Assembly: GCA_033026295.1 (NCBI GenBank)
Contig: CM065175.1
Location: 26,941,375 to 27,005,374, forward strand
DNA from: Channa striata
Lineage: Eukaryota; Chordata; Actinopteri; Anabantiformes; Channidae
DNA length: 64,000 nucleotides
Direction: 5' to 3'
Under the pieces are notes generated by a model. That model ran no database searches. It had not been told where the DNA came from and saw only the letters and a list, made by a program, of their open reading frames with translations. This document shows, in pieces, positions 29,501 to 42,700 of this stretch (position 1 is the first letter of the stretch; each line of letters starts with the position of its first letter). The position numbers were made by a program, and so were the translations under genes.

Positions 29501-31843
29501 AGCGTGATTCCTGTTGTGTTATGATTTACCAGAAGGAGCAGAGGATGTGGTGCTGGTGCTGGTGCTGGTGGTGTCGGGAGCGGAGCTGGTCGTGGTGTCG
29601 GAGGGAGCAGTCCAGGCAGGTTGGGTGGTGGCCGGCAGAGTTTCGAGCGCAGTCTGGAGCAGCTCCCCTGTGTCTGAAAGACATGTTAATAATTCTTACT
29701 GAGATCAACTCTAGAAATCGTCAATATTTCGACTTTACTTCAATATTTTTTCACATTTTACATCATTGCTACGAAGAAAAGATGTTTCATAGTGTGATTT
29801 AAGAACTGATACAGTTAGGTGCAAAACTGTATATATAAAATTTATAAAAATAAATCTTTGTTTTCCTCTTTCTGACATTTCAAAATAACTATATACAAAC
29901 TTTTGAACTTTTCGACCTGTATTTGCTGCATCAGCCCGAGTTTTAGCAAAAGAAGTAACGGCATCGTAATGAGATATAAAGAAGCACAAACATTTTAAAC
30001 AAGGTAAATAATATTAATAGAAGAAATAAAACAAAAAATAAAAATGACAGGGGGAATTAAAAAAAATCATACAAATGATTCATCATTCTCATATAACTCT
30101 CTATAACTTGAAAAGAGGGAAGTAAATTTTTTTAATTGACGGTTGATATAGAAAATGTGGTTAATATATTTACAATTAAGTAAATGATTTTGACATTTTC
30201 AGCTTATGTCAGAGAAAACTGCGGGTTCTTTAGTTTCGCCCCGTCTGCCTTTGGTCGCAGCCGCGGTCCGTTGTACCCACCAGCCTGTACAGTGGTGCTG
30301 CCGGGAGGTGGAGCAGAGGCGGGAACTGACGTCTTCACGTGGTCGTGTTGGGTCGGGGCAGGTCGGGTAGAATCACTGCTGCTCTGTGTTTTATTCTGCA
30401 TCTCAGCAAAGAACACGGCAGGTAATTAACACTATTATGTCTGATATGATGGAAAAAACAAACCAAAACTGTGACGTCTGGCTCAGCCGGTATATGATTC
30501 TCCCTTTTTAAAATCAGCTGTCTCTTTATTGTTTCTGGTGTGTTTTCTCGCTTCTGCCTGATGACACATTTCTTCTACAAAGCTTCAGGACTATCTGACT
30601 TCAGCCATCACTCACCATTTCCTCTGCAGCAGACAGAAGATCTGTGGGTCTCCCGGTTCTGTTCTCACCTCCCCAGCTGACGTTCCCCAGAGACGAGGCT
30701 TTAATCTGGTCCAAGCTGCTCTCTGTCGGCTCCCTTCCTGGACCATCATCTGCCTCTGATTGGTTGAACCCGTCGGTTCCCTTTAAAGGCGGCTGATCCC
30801 TCATCACTTCCACCTCCAATCCTCCATCTTGCGTCTCCTCCTGGCTTCCCTCTGAATATTCAGAAGGATCCAGCAAACCCGGGCCGGAGAAATCCTGCCC
30901 GGGCCCATCAAACAGTGCAAGATCCTTCAGGGCCTCCAGATCTCCGGGGGCCTCGGAGGACCTGGAGAGGGGCCTCCAGCGCCCACCGTACGGCGCTCCT
31001 CTCACCAGAGACTGCAAAACCAGCGTCTGCGGTGACTGCCTCCGCAGGAAAGCGAGGAAGGAGTCTGCCCCGGGTCGCTCTCTGGGCCGGCAGTTTTCCC
31101 TCTGCTGGCAGCTCAGGATGTAGCAGCGGCCCTCGAACAGCCAGGCCAGGTCGTAGCCCGGCAGGTCGCAGCACGCCGCCACACACTGCGGCAGCGACGT
31201 CACGCCGGGCACGCGCAGGATCCCGCTGCTCTCGGCGGCCGGAGACACCACGGCCTCAGAGAAGGTCGCCCCCTGCCAGCACTGAGATGCCACTGCAGCT
31301 GCAAGACGGCGGAGACAGACAAACAGGACAAGTCGCACCAAACTTTATTAGTGTGGTACCGGTTAACAAAGGACATTTACTCATATTAGTGAATTCAACT
31401 TCATGTCCGTTTACTTGAATACCACTTTTGAATACTTCAGTTTTAAAAAACTAAAGAACTGACACGGCATCCTCACTCACACGCTAGACATGTCATGGTC
31501 AACGTCACGAGGAACTAAATGAATATCAATAAAAATACAGCAGCGAGAGACGGCCACACTCCTTTCATAAGAACACCTGCTGAAATATAATGAAAAAAGA
31601 GAAACCGTGCTGTTCATTTCTGTACAACTTTAAACCGAAGTGAACAGGATGATGAAGAGTGTCCTCACTCAGGAATCCGGATGTGGGTCGTCAAATCCTT
31701 AAATACTATTAAATGTGTGTATTTGTGAAAAAGCCGAGTCTGATAATAAAAATGAGCACAAACGTGATGACAAGGCAGCTTCAGTCAGTGATGCTGGTAC
31801 CTTCCACAGCGTGAAGCAGCAGGAGAAACCTCTTGTCCCACAT
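23579..31843 (-). CDS. kiaa0319: KIAA0319, MANSC/PKD-domain single-pass membrane protein (14 coding exons)
   Basis: Exons (minus): 31843-31801, 31298-30616, 30395-30281, 29673-29530, 29375-29228, 28875-28727, 28326-28175, 28051-27913, 27141-26982, 26873-26737, 26236-26114, 25252-25162, 25068-24977, 23736-23579. They give 777 aa in frame; human is 1072. A signal peptide (MWDKRFLLLLHAVEAAVAS) spans exons 1-2. A Cys-rich MANSC domain (CVAACCDLPGYDLAWLFEGR) is followed by a Ser/Thr/Pro-rich stalk. Two PKD domains follow (about 329-524; STDDSGIISYHW and LVEGTYLFQLRVTDAQG), then a six-Cys region (CSGRGQCDPITKDCSC) and one membrane span (about 667-690). The cytosolic tail carries YTIL, the YxxΦ endocytosis motif, and SELDSDQDTIFS. 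The family is linked to neuronal migration and dyslexia in mammals. The upstream part of the human PKD array is not found here. A Tc1 relic occupies the last intron. Confidence 0.93.
24010..24558 (+). mobile_element. Decayed Tc1/mariner element in kiaa0319 last intron
   Basis: Imperfect terminal inverted repeats: 24010-24032 (CACTACACAAAATTATCGGC onward) matches the reverse complement of about 24536-24558, differing at about four positions. Translation of the interior yields TVKHGGGSKTLW and VLKWPAMSPDLKPIE, diagnostic of Tc1 transposases, in shifted frames with stops. A TA precedes the left end; the right end lacks a clean TA. Non-functional. Confidence 0.85.
24783..24802 (+). repeat. Copy of the GTGTACCTAATAAA repeat motif
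   Basis: Reads GGTGTACCTAATAAACTGAC; the same family end as at 15911, 44382 and 58084. It lies in the last intron of kiaa0319, downstream of the Tc1 relic. Confidence 0.45.
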
Positions 31844-33600
31844 GGTCCCTCAGTCTGAAACAAACACATTTTTAACATTATTAATTAACATTAACATTAA
31901 TATTATTAGGGAACCATTTAAAAGATAACATGCTTTAATTATCATATATAACAAACTGTGCACATGATCCGATGGAGGGTTAGTCCAACTATTAACTTGT
32001 CCATTAGTTTCAACCTTTTCATTTCAGTACGTTTATATCATTAGCTCGCTTGTTGTACCTCAGCTTACTTTATTATTTTTTTGTTGCACTAAAGGAATTT
32101 ATTCCCCATACAAAAACTAGACCAGTCTGACGTGGTCGTCTGCGTTTTACGGACTAACATAGAGTCTCTGCACAAAATCATTAAAGCAAGAGCTTGTTCT
32201 GTTCGGGTTAAAGGAAAGTGGTTTAATCAACTCGCTCGTCCGTGGACTCACTACACTCTGTAATCTTACTTCCTACTTCCTCGATCATTTGTTGTGCAGA
32301 AGAATTGTGAAAAATTTAATGATCCCACAAAACTTACTAGTGGCCAGAAAGTGGAGCGGGTCAGCTGCTACCGAGCCTGCAGCTCCACGCAGGGCGGCGT
32401 CTCTGCCACGATCCCTGAAGGACAAACGCACAGAAAAGTCAAAGGGACAGTTCAACTCTATGAGTATTAACAATAACTAATAATTAACTGGCAAATTAAC
32501 GGACCGAGCATCACTTCAGTGAACACCATCCGCTCCACACACCGGTGCACAGTTTCAGCACCACGACGCCGGACAGCGCCCCCGTGAGCCCCGCCCGGCC
32601 ACAGGCAACACGCTGCACCGCGTCTCAACCCGAACGCACCCCAGCCTCTGACACCGCAAAAATCTGACGGATTAAAACATGAATTCAAATGAACAAGATG
32701 ATGTATGAAAATTTTACCTAATGTTCTTCTCACAGCAGCTGATTACACGTCGTGTTTTTCTGGGAAGAATCCTCCAAATCAAACTCCTCTTATAATTTTT
32801 TTAATTACGAGTTGCCAGGCTTGCGTACAAATAACCACAAACGGGAAAATGTTGATTAAAAAAGCGTTTGTATCCCGTAACATCGTATTTTAATTCGGCA
32901 TAAATAAAAACATAGAAATTAACGGATTTTATTAAAAATTATTTTTTTATAGACAGATGCCACCGGCTCCGGACTAATCCGCCCTGCGCTGATGTGAGCT
33001 GCTTCTGAGGTTGAAACTTCAGTAAAAAAAGCTTCAGCCATTAAAGTTAGACACATACCAACATGGGTCTAATAATATTAATAATAACGTTTTAATAAAA
33101 GCGCCACCGGTTTATGAACTATGGCCTGTAAACGCTTCCTCACGCGCTCGCCTTGTTAACGGGCTTCGGCGCGGGAAGCGTGAGCTAGCAACGCAGGCTA
33201 ACGGGATCATTTCCGCTAATGTCCGTCAACAGGAAGATTAATTTTTAATTTCATCTCCGTCCAAAGTGAAAAGAAACAAAACACCGACGACCTCCGATTC
33301 TTCCTCGTCGTCCGGTTGAACGAGAAAACACCTGCTCGGAATTGACCGTCGAAACGTTCGCTCACCTGCTCCGCAGCCGGATGTTCCCACTGGTTCCGAC
33401 GTGGTCGCCCAGTGTGTCTCGCTGGTTCCACACTGGTACCGGGCGGGTTCGGTGGTTTCACGCTGATGCTCAATTTGGGCCGAGCGACGACGAACGGCGT
33501 CGAGTCCGCGAAAATAAAACGCACCACATCCGTTTTCACCTTTCAGAATAAAAGATGAACTCACCATAATCGCTTTACAGTTTTTATAAAGAACCTGTAA
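31844..33600 (-). other. kiaa0319 5'UTR/promoter region with candidate noncoding first exon
   Basis: The kiaa0319 start exon is preceded by an acceptor (TTTGTTTCAG) 13 nt before the ATG, so at least one noncoding exon lies upstream. A good donor (GGAGCAG then GTGAGC) at 33366/33365 on the minus strand could end that exon. CpG-rich DNA surrounds 33.1-33.5 kb. Transcript evidence is lacking. Confidence 0.35.
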
Positions 33601-36600
33601 ATTCATACAGAGGCCTGTTATTGTTTTATCAGCTGTGAAAAACCGAGGTGGTGCGCGATGCCGACAGGAGTCCTCTAGTCCGTCCTACGCTCCCAGTTTA
33701 CAGTAATAAAGTAACTAAAATCTACTGATCTATAATCGGAACTGTAGTTTGCAATATAGATGCACATGTTTAATATCCATCTGAATTGAAATGAAAGTTA
33801 TAGTTCCTGTTCACAGAAACTCTAAAAGAGAGAAACTATCCAGCGAGCAGCAGTTCTCTGGGTGACAATGTCGTGTTGGTACCAGAGGTCAGAGCAGAAC
33901 GGACACGCCACCTCAAAATGATCGACAGGCAACAGGAAGTCAAAGAACTGCTGTTCACCAGGGCTCAGCACACGTGAGCAATAGCAGACTTGGAAAACGC
34001 CTCGATTTCAGCGGTTACCTTCAGGTGGTTGGTCTCACTTTGACATGGATCGATGGCGCCTTGGATCAACAGCTCAGGCTGACGGTGGTTTAACACCGGT
34101 GGGTCTGGGTCAGTCCCACTATCACACTAACTGTTGATAGATCGACTTGTCACCAGGAGAAGGTGATATATGAAGTTCAGGAGACGAATTAGACACGCGT
34201 GGCAAGAACGATTGCTGATGTTTGTAGAGTTTTCAAAAGGCATCGACAACTCCACCACCATCTGAGAGAAGCGGGGGGAGGAGAGTTTTCTGTCCACCCC
34301 GACCATAACCACAATCAGGCCATAACCACAATCAGACAACGAGCCACACACACAGGTACCAAACCTGAATTGGTCATTAACTTATTAACATTGTTCTCCA
34401 AGTTCACTGTGAAAGAAAAGGATGTTTGATACCTTTTAAAGGTGGAAATATAAATCCAGCTTGATATCAAATTAAAGCCAGACAGGTTCGGTTTTTAAAT
34501 TTAGTTCAGTCAGACTTCACAGAACATTTGGCATTTTTGGCACCGACTGGTTTACCTTTAGTACTTTTACTTTGAAGGCAGCCTCGGCTCCTTTCCGGTT
34601 CGGATCGCACACACTCGTCTGGACTTGACGATGCTGTGAATCTGCAGCATGAAGGTTTTGATGCTGTTCAACATAGAAAAATCTGGGGTTTCATACACAC
34701 AGAACATAAAGCAGCACAGAATCATCAGAGTTTGGGCTCATCCCTCGTTTATTTCTGTTTTCTTAAAAAACTTTTACAACTGAAATCACAACCAAATATA
34801 AGTTACAACAGCAAACACAATTATCTACTTTAAATACACTCTCCTCTCCACTCACTGTGACCTTTAAACTGATAAAACAACTGATTTCCTGAACTCCGAA
34901 CAAACTGCAGTCCGATGCATTCTAATACAGTGTGATGCTGAGGAGGATCTTCAGCTCTGCTGCAGTGAAACATCCTTCACTCCCTGATTCCTCCTTAGCA
35001 AGAACAAAAAACTCACATTTAAAACAAAAGGTAAACATTCACTTTTTTTTCAGTTTGAGTCCATGTTGGAAGCTGCTGCTCCAGGGAACGTGGCTGCAGC
35101 AGGAAATGAACCCGTCCTCTCCTGTTTTAATTCAGGAATTAGTGATGCTGTAATTGCAAACATTAATAGGAAGCTCCTGTGAATTCTATGTGAACTTGCA
35201 GCATGCGTCACAATTATGTGATCTTTTAGAAAAAACTGTTGCACATTAGGCATTTTAGGCTGCAACTAAATCCTGCAGGGACTGATTCACACACCGATCT
35301 GATTATTTCTGTGCCACATGATAAAGCTCAGCCAGAACCTGACACTGCCTAATCAACTCTGGGTGAGTTTTTAAAAAGGAGAATTTTTAAAAAAGCTCCT
35401 TTCAGGAAACATCTTATGTTTTTATGTTTGAGTGTCAAAATGTGACAAAGCAGAACTTTAAGCAAATTTATGACACTTTTGCAGGTAAAATTAACTGGCT
35501 GCAAATTCAGCTGTAAACCGAGACGATGACGTGCACTTGTTGGAAGATGGTGATGATGAAGAGCAGCACAAATTAACTCTACAATGCAGTTAGGAGAGTA
35601 AAGAAATACAAAAGGAGAATCCACATCTGATTTGCATGTAACATTACGGAGTGTAAAGTGTTTTTTTGTTGGATGTTGACTTCAGGGTCTCCACATTACA
35701 CCGTTAATCTGTTAGAGCAGCTTGTACGGTCAACATGCATGTGTGTCAGTTCACCAAGCTTGGAAACACCCGAGGTGATTCAGAAATTACGACTGAGCTC
35801 AAATTTGCAGGCTCCACTGCTGCTGCCGGTTACCCTGGAGCAAACTGTGGGCGGAGCTGAGCACGCGCCACGGGAAGCTCAAACGCAACGAGTGACTCGC
35901 TGCTCTGCTGGTTATCCAGTTTGGGATGATCCGAGGACAACAAGCACCTACTCAGTGCCTCGCTTTACACTCGCATTCTTATTTTAGGAATAAAACACCA
36001 CGTTTTTACCGGCTGGGCAGTCAAGATCAAAAATAATATTTATATTCTTATTTTTACCAAAAGAGATGTTAACTGGTGACCAGGTGTAGCTGTTGTAGTG
36101 GCAAATATTGAAAATGTCTAATCAAAGGAGGATGTTCCAAACTCAAATGTCTACGTTCACAGGAGCTCCGAGTCTGATGAAGACCATGAGCTGCAGCTGA
36201 AAGTTCCTCAGAGCAAGTAAGTCGACTTTGGATGATTTCATTGCATTTGTCTTTCTGCACATTTCTCCTTTGAATTTTACCGTCAGTGCCTTTAAAAATG
36301 TGCCTTCAGCTCTTTTCCTGGGACAAATCCACAGCTCACGTTAGCATGAGACTGGGAGCTCGGCTCTCATAATATTTAACAAATTATTGGGACCGTTCTT
36401 CAGCCTCCAGAAGCTAAACTCCACCGGCATTTTTGGCCATTTAATAAAACAAAAATTGACAGATATTTTTGTGACATTTTCTTTCAGACTCTGCTTTAAC
36501 AAGAGTGAAAATAAACATTACTTTCCAAATAAAAGTATCATTGCAGTATTAAGTGCAGGATAACGACCTGTCGGTGGTGAGAATCACATCATCACATTAA

Positions 36601-37722
36601 CTCTCTGGTTTTAATGAAGTCATAAATAACTTTCTACACTTTGCTATGATACAGATTTTACATTATGAGAGTTAATGCAGTCATGTGATGTCTTGCGTTC
36701 ATCCCCCTTTTTTCAGACATTTTGAGGAGTTATTACATTGAAGAGAAGTTAGGACTCGAGCGTTTATGGTTTCACAGATGCAGGATGTTTCGAGATTTCT
36801 CCTCTTCTTAAATGAAAAGCCTGAAGGTAAAACTACAGGGGGTTTCCAGTAAACTCACGTCATAGAGCTGCTTCGTGCTGCTGTGGCCTCCGGGCGAGTC
36901 AACCAGTCTTTCCCAGTCATTCGGGAGTGTGAGCACATCTTCGATTCCACGCGTCCCAGCAGCTGCACGTTGAAGTTTGGGAACACCGTGGAGACTAAAC
37001 ACAGATGATGAGAGGCTTCGTGCAAGGTCTTAATTTCATGTTTGGTTAAATCCTCAACTGCTGGTTTCCAAACATCCTCATCGCCACGATCACGCTGCTT
37101 AAAACCAGACAGATGATGAGGTGATCAGACGTTTCCCAGAGTTTGACATCTTGTTTAACACTAATGCTTCTTTTTTGGGTTGTGTTGGGTGATGTTGGCC
37201 CTTCTTCGTAGTCTTTTTGATCCTCCTTCGAATAAAATCTTCTTCTTGATCCTGTATAAAAGGGCCCACCTTCAGGCCTCCAGGGAATTCCCGCTTAAAT
37301 GTCCCTGCAAGAGATCAGGCTAAGTGTCATTTTTATCATGTGGCTGCAGGAGAAACGTTGCACCGACACAGCTGATCTCGTTGGATAACCCAAGCTTCTG
37401 ACCGTGTTCTCGCTTTTAAATGGTGCACACTGATGCATAGATCACAGCTCAGTTTGTTCCCCCCTTGTTGACAAATGTGTATTTTTGCACAAGCACTTCA
37501 GTCGGGTTGGGCTCGGTCTGCTGCGCAGAAACAGCGAGCGGCTGGATTCACACGGACGAGGCAAACGGACGTGCAAAGAGGAAGGAGCGCGACACTCTGA
37601 CATCCACCAGGAGGCGACAGAGAGGTGAAGAACGTGAGCAGGTGAAGGCAGCAGGGATCCTGGGTTTGCCGTTTTCCTCTCAGAGAGGACAAATGCTGCA
37701 GGAGTCCTTCGTCCCCGGGTGA
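33601..37722. other. Spacer between kiaa0319 and dennd4b with unassigned exon-like segments
   Basis: No recognised gene. Three short stretches have open frames bordered by splice-like sites: 36165-36211 plus (reads SSESDEDHELQLKVPQS), 36994-36860 minus, and the segment at 37305 downward on minus after CTCTTGCAG. None matches a family I know. The minus-strand ones lie 0.4-0.9 kb beyond the dennd4b stop and could be 3'UTR or another transcript. Confidence 0.35.
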
Positions 37723-39712
37723 TCAGCATTCAAGAGGTGGGTGGAAGCTGCGTCTGCAGTCCACAGCTTTGGGGCTGGGAGGCTGAGCTCGCTTCTTACG
37801 GAGCTCCTCGCGGCCCAGAGTGCCGCTGAGCCGGGAGTACGCCGCCTTGTACTTCTTATCAAACGCAGCTGCAGAGAGAGCGAGACAAGGAAGCGTTGTC
37901 AGGTTCATTTCAGTCTCCGCACACTCACTGGGACAGTGTCAGTCTAACGAGTAATAAAACAGCTGTGGTGCATCAGACAAATTTAACAAGGAGGACATGA
38001 GGGCAGTATTGATAACAGTACTGGCACTGGTGGATCTCAACTTATTAGCCAGACCCAGTGAACCGGGTCTGGGTTAACCTCAGCTCTGCTTGTTGTATGA
38101 CGTTTTATCTCTAACAAAACCACACGACGCAGTCGTACCGACGTGGTCTTTGCCCATAGCTGCCAGTGTGAGGAAGAGGAACTCTCTGTACAAGCTCCTG
38201 TCAAACAACAGAAACACAACATTCAGTGCTCACTTTAGAGAAATACACGTACTTATTAGCCATTAAATCATGCAGCTTGTCAGCGTCTTTGTGCTCACCT
38301 TTGTGTCCTGGGAGAGCCTGGCTGTTTGGACAGCGTCTCCAGGAACAGGGTGACGGCTTTGTGCACCTCATTCATGCCGACCCACCGCAGCACCTCCTCC
38401 AGGAAGGACAGGGTGAACGGGTGGTTGTGCCTCCGCCAGCTGTAGCTTCTCATCGGGACGCCACCTGGTGGAGCAGTGAGAGCAGTTTTCACCCAAATTA
38501 GAGCTGATCTTGGAACAGTGCCTTATTGCACACTGAGCTGTAGGTTTAATTATCATAAAGCCGATAATCCTTTATGATAAAGTAAAATATTTTCTGACTG
38601 TTTTGTAAAGATGAGATTTCAGTTCTTAAGCTGTTACCATCTCGAATTTTAGACCTGCTGGTGCCGCGGAATAAGAGCTCACATTCTTACACTCTCCGAC
38701 AACTAAATTATCTAGTAAAACTAAAACTTAATAATTTTAACTTCACCTAAACTAACGCTAAAAATTCAAAGAGTCAACAACACATCCGTGTCTTACTGTG
38801 GATCCTCCAGAGGATGTAGAGCGGGGGCCACTGGTCTGTATCAGGGGTCAGGGTGTCCCACAGGAGCCTCACCCTCACTGAGGAGTTCTCTGACTGGGAA
38901 ACCGAGAGAGAGAGTCAGTGTGATGATAAAGCAGCGTGTTAGTTGTTTTTCATCGCTTACAACATTTATCACAAATGTCAAAGCTGTGGTTTCTGCTTTA
39001 CTGTACTATATACTCCTGAACGTGGGGGTTTGTTTCATGGATTTGTGATTATTGGTGCTTTTCTACTTTATTTTAGGAGGCGACAGACCGTGCCACACCT
39101 GTGCAAACTGGCTGACCAGCGGCGAGGCTCTGACCAGCTGCAGCAGGTTGCTGGGCAGGCCGAGGCGCTGGAAGTACCACACCAGGTTCCAGAAGATGAT
39201 GCAGTGACTGTCCAAGAACTGAGGCTGAGCCAGGACGGCCTCGCCCTCGTTCTCCAGCAGACTCTCCAGCTCCTTCCTCAGAACCAAAGGACTCAGGTAG
39301 GCCACCGTCACCTGAGGAGCACCGCCCACTGATGAACTCTGAGGGAGGGAGTGGAGACATGAAGGAGGACATATGTGGAAGACAAGAGATGAAGAGAGCA
39401 GAAACGGTTAAGACACGGGTCGGTTACCGTGGTGGTTCTGCTGTTCTCGGAGTAGCTGCTGGTCTCAGAGCTGGAGTCGTCGCTCAGACCGTTACACTGC
39501 TGTCGTAGTCCAGCCTCGTAGCCACTGGGGGGTCTCACCGCACTCTCCACCTCGTCCTCCATGTTCCAGGTGCTGCACTCCACACAAACGACATAGAAGT
39601 TATGGGAGATGGATTAACGGAAATGTCGTTTGTTTTGGTCACAGCTTTCGACAGATTTAACACAGTGATTCTGATCTGGCGCTGAACAGGAGGAATGAGT
39701 TACGAGACCCAA

Positions 39713-39764
<52 letters not shown>

Positions 39765-42700
39765 ACTGGGCCTCTGCAGACTCTACTTCTGGATTTTTAA
39801 TCCCAGTGATGAACGTCTGTACCTGCTGGCAGGACCAAGGTCGCAGATCTCAGCATTGAGAAAGGGGACGAAGGAGGCACAGCAGAACGGGCAGGACGAG
39901 TTCAGGTTGGAGTCGTCTGACGTCCAGCCGGCCATGATCTCCTCGTCATAAACCAACGAGTTACAGCTGCGACACAGAGAGCAGCTGGACATCAACACCT
40001 GGAGACAAACAGAGGGAGGACGGAGGTTTAACAGTCCGAATGTGGGGTGTTAAACAAACCACAAACCCATCTGCCACATAAAACAACAGTAGTTGATGAA
40101 GTCCAAAGCTGTAAATTCTGTGTTCACCTCCAGCCCGGCTCCTTCCTGATTGGCGTCCCAGGACCTGCGCAGAGGACACGATGGACTCGGCGTGTCCATC
40201 AAGTCCACGTCACTTCCTACAGACAGAGAACTCTGTGAAGAGACGACACGGAACCAGATTAAACTCCTACACATCCCCACCGAGGGGCAAACAGGGGGAC
40301 AACATTTACGATGCTTAAAATTTAATAAATTAAAAACTTTTCCAAATATTGCAGTGAAGCTTTTCACAAACGTCTTTGGCTCTGAGGTACAGAACAAATT
40401 AGACATTTCCAAGAGTCAAACCTCTGAGTTAGCGCTGACCAGCCGGTCTTTTGCCACTTGAGCTTTCCTGGACTGTCTCTGGTCAGAAACTCTGCGTCCT
40501 ATCCCTCCTACTCCTCCTCCGGGCCGCCGGTCGTCAACGCTGGCGGCGCGTCGCACCGATACTCGATGTCTGGTTGGGGTGAGGAGCTGTTGGAGTTTCC
40601 CTGCCAGGCCTCCTCGGCTCGGGGAAGAGACGTTGTTGTAGTTCTCATCTACGGCTTTGTTTCTGCCCGACGAGTCGCGCGTTCCCGCAGGTCTGGCAGT
40701 GAAGGGGCAGAGGATGAAAGATATGAGGCTTACAGAACCACGGCGTTGTTATGTATGTAAAGAAGTGATCAGAAAGTGTAATTTGTGCTAATTTAATGTC
40801 AGGAAGAGGTGGGGTATTAAATACTTCCTGTGCAATAATTTAACATCCAAAGGAGAAAGTGTAAGGCCTCCACAAAGTCAAAACTCAGTCAAATCCTAAC
40901 ATGCAACCAAGAAATGAAGGTTGATATCAGTGTGACTCAGGTCTGTCACTATGTCAGATATCGTCTGTTTTCACAGGAAAAGCTACAGTACTTCATTTGT
41001 CAAGAAAAATAAACCTATAACATGTAAATTGCAGGATGAGAAAGATGCACAAAACTGTAAAAAAAACAACAATGTTGAAAGCAGAACTGATTAGTGTTTG
41101 TGGACGCTGACCTGCCGTCTCTCTCTGCAGGCTGACAGCTGCAGTCCACCTCTGCGTTTGCTGACTCTGCACACTCTGCGTAGAAGGTGGACAGGCAGAC
41201 CTGACTCCGCCGCACCAGGACTCCGCCGCCGGCTGACGCTGGAGGGGGGGTGGAGGTGTCTCGGTGTCGCAGAGGGGGTTTACTGGAGCCTGCGTCGGTG
41301 CAGCCGTTGGTCCTCGTGTGGTGGACCGTGGTTTTCTTACTGAGTCTGACCTCTGAGGGACAAAGTGGGACAGCAAGGAGAGAGAGCTCAGATGTACAGG
41401 GACGAGACAGGACGAGTGGACACGAGGAAAAGTCTTACTGTTGGTCAACGTCTTCATGCTGTTTAGACTGTTGCTCTTCACCAACGGGCCGGTCAGGGAC
41501 TCATGACTGGAGCTTTCGCTCAGACCGCTCCAGCTGGACTGACGGATCAGGGCGGAGTGGGTATGGAGCCTCTGATCCGGGACCCCCATCGCCTCTTTAA
41601 AAGACAAAAGACTTCGATAATGATACAGGAACGACTCATTTTAATGAAACTAATATGAAACAAAGTTTTTGTCGTCGTATTATGCTGAAACATTCGGAAA
41701 AATATTCACAGAAAGACATTCTGACCTCCTTGTGACCCCACTGAGCCGCTCTTCTGCCGCCGTTTGATTGGTTGTCGGAACTGGGCCACAGCCAACAGGA
41801 CGTTCCTCAGCTTGGCCCAGCGGAGACGTCCGCCCTGATTGGTGGATGGCCACTTGCTCTCCAGCACTGCCTGAGGACAGAGGACATCTGATTCAAACTC
41901 TCATTACATCTCTCTTTCAGCGTTCTTCACTTTAAAAAAAAATAAAACAGGAAGCTGCCAAACCACTTTTAGGATTTGTTCATGTTGAAGGTGACGTAAA
42001 CAAAATCTGTTTGTTTTCTTTCACGCAAATGTGAAAAAATTAATCACAGTGCTCATAAGTAAGTGTTGCACGAGGATGTTTAAAATTGGTTGTGAAATGT
42101 ATTTAAAAAAGTCTGTGTTCAGGCCGAACCTAAAGAAGCACATTTACCCGAGCGACTGGAGGGAATGAACCTGTTGAATTTGCACGTCACATCACTGTTG
42201 CTGAGAAACGACCAAATTCAACATAGACAAAGTCATTACGATCAGTTTGAGCATTTATATGGACTTTACCAAGTGATCAAAGAGCTACTGGCTGATGGTC
42301 TAGTTGATTAGAAACATAGAGTGGCTTCAGGACATCTCCCTTTTGGGAATTGGAACTAAGAACCAGTTCCAGATATGAACTGGTTTCAAATGATCCGAAT
42401 CAGGTTTGTGGAATTGCTGATGAGTTTGAAGTAGCTTTGGATATGCAGTGCTGTACTTTATTGATTTGGTTTCATATTGAACTGTGTCTGTTTTCCACAA
42501 ACCTTGTTGTAGTACGCGTAGGTGATTGTGTTGGGAATGATTCCCGCCTTCTTCATCTCATGCAGGACTCGAACAGCGAGGACCGGCTGACCGTACTGAC
42601 CGCACAGCTGCATCAGGATCCGGTAGCACACCTGAACGAAAGCAGAGTGTCACGGCTGAGCAGCCCCAGCTACCAACTAAAGGATTAATTAGCCAATCAT

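Noticed and set aside
30915..31418. 167-codon open frame on plus opposite kiaa0319 exon 2
   Set aside because: Antisense shadow of the GC-rich MANSC-coding exon; no family resemblance and no splice support.
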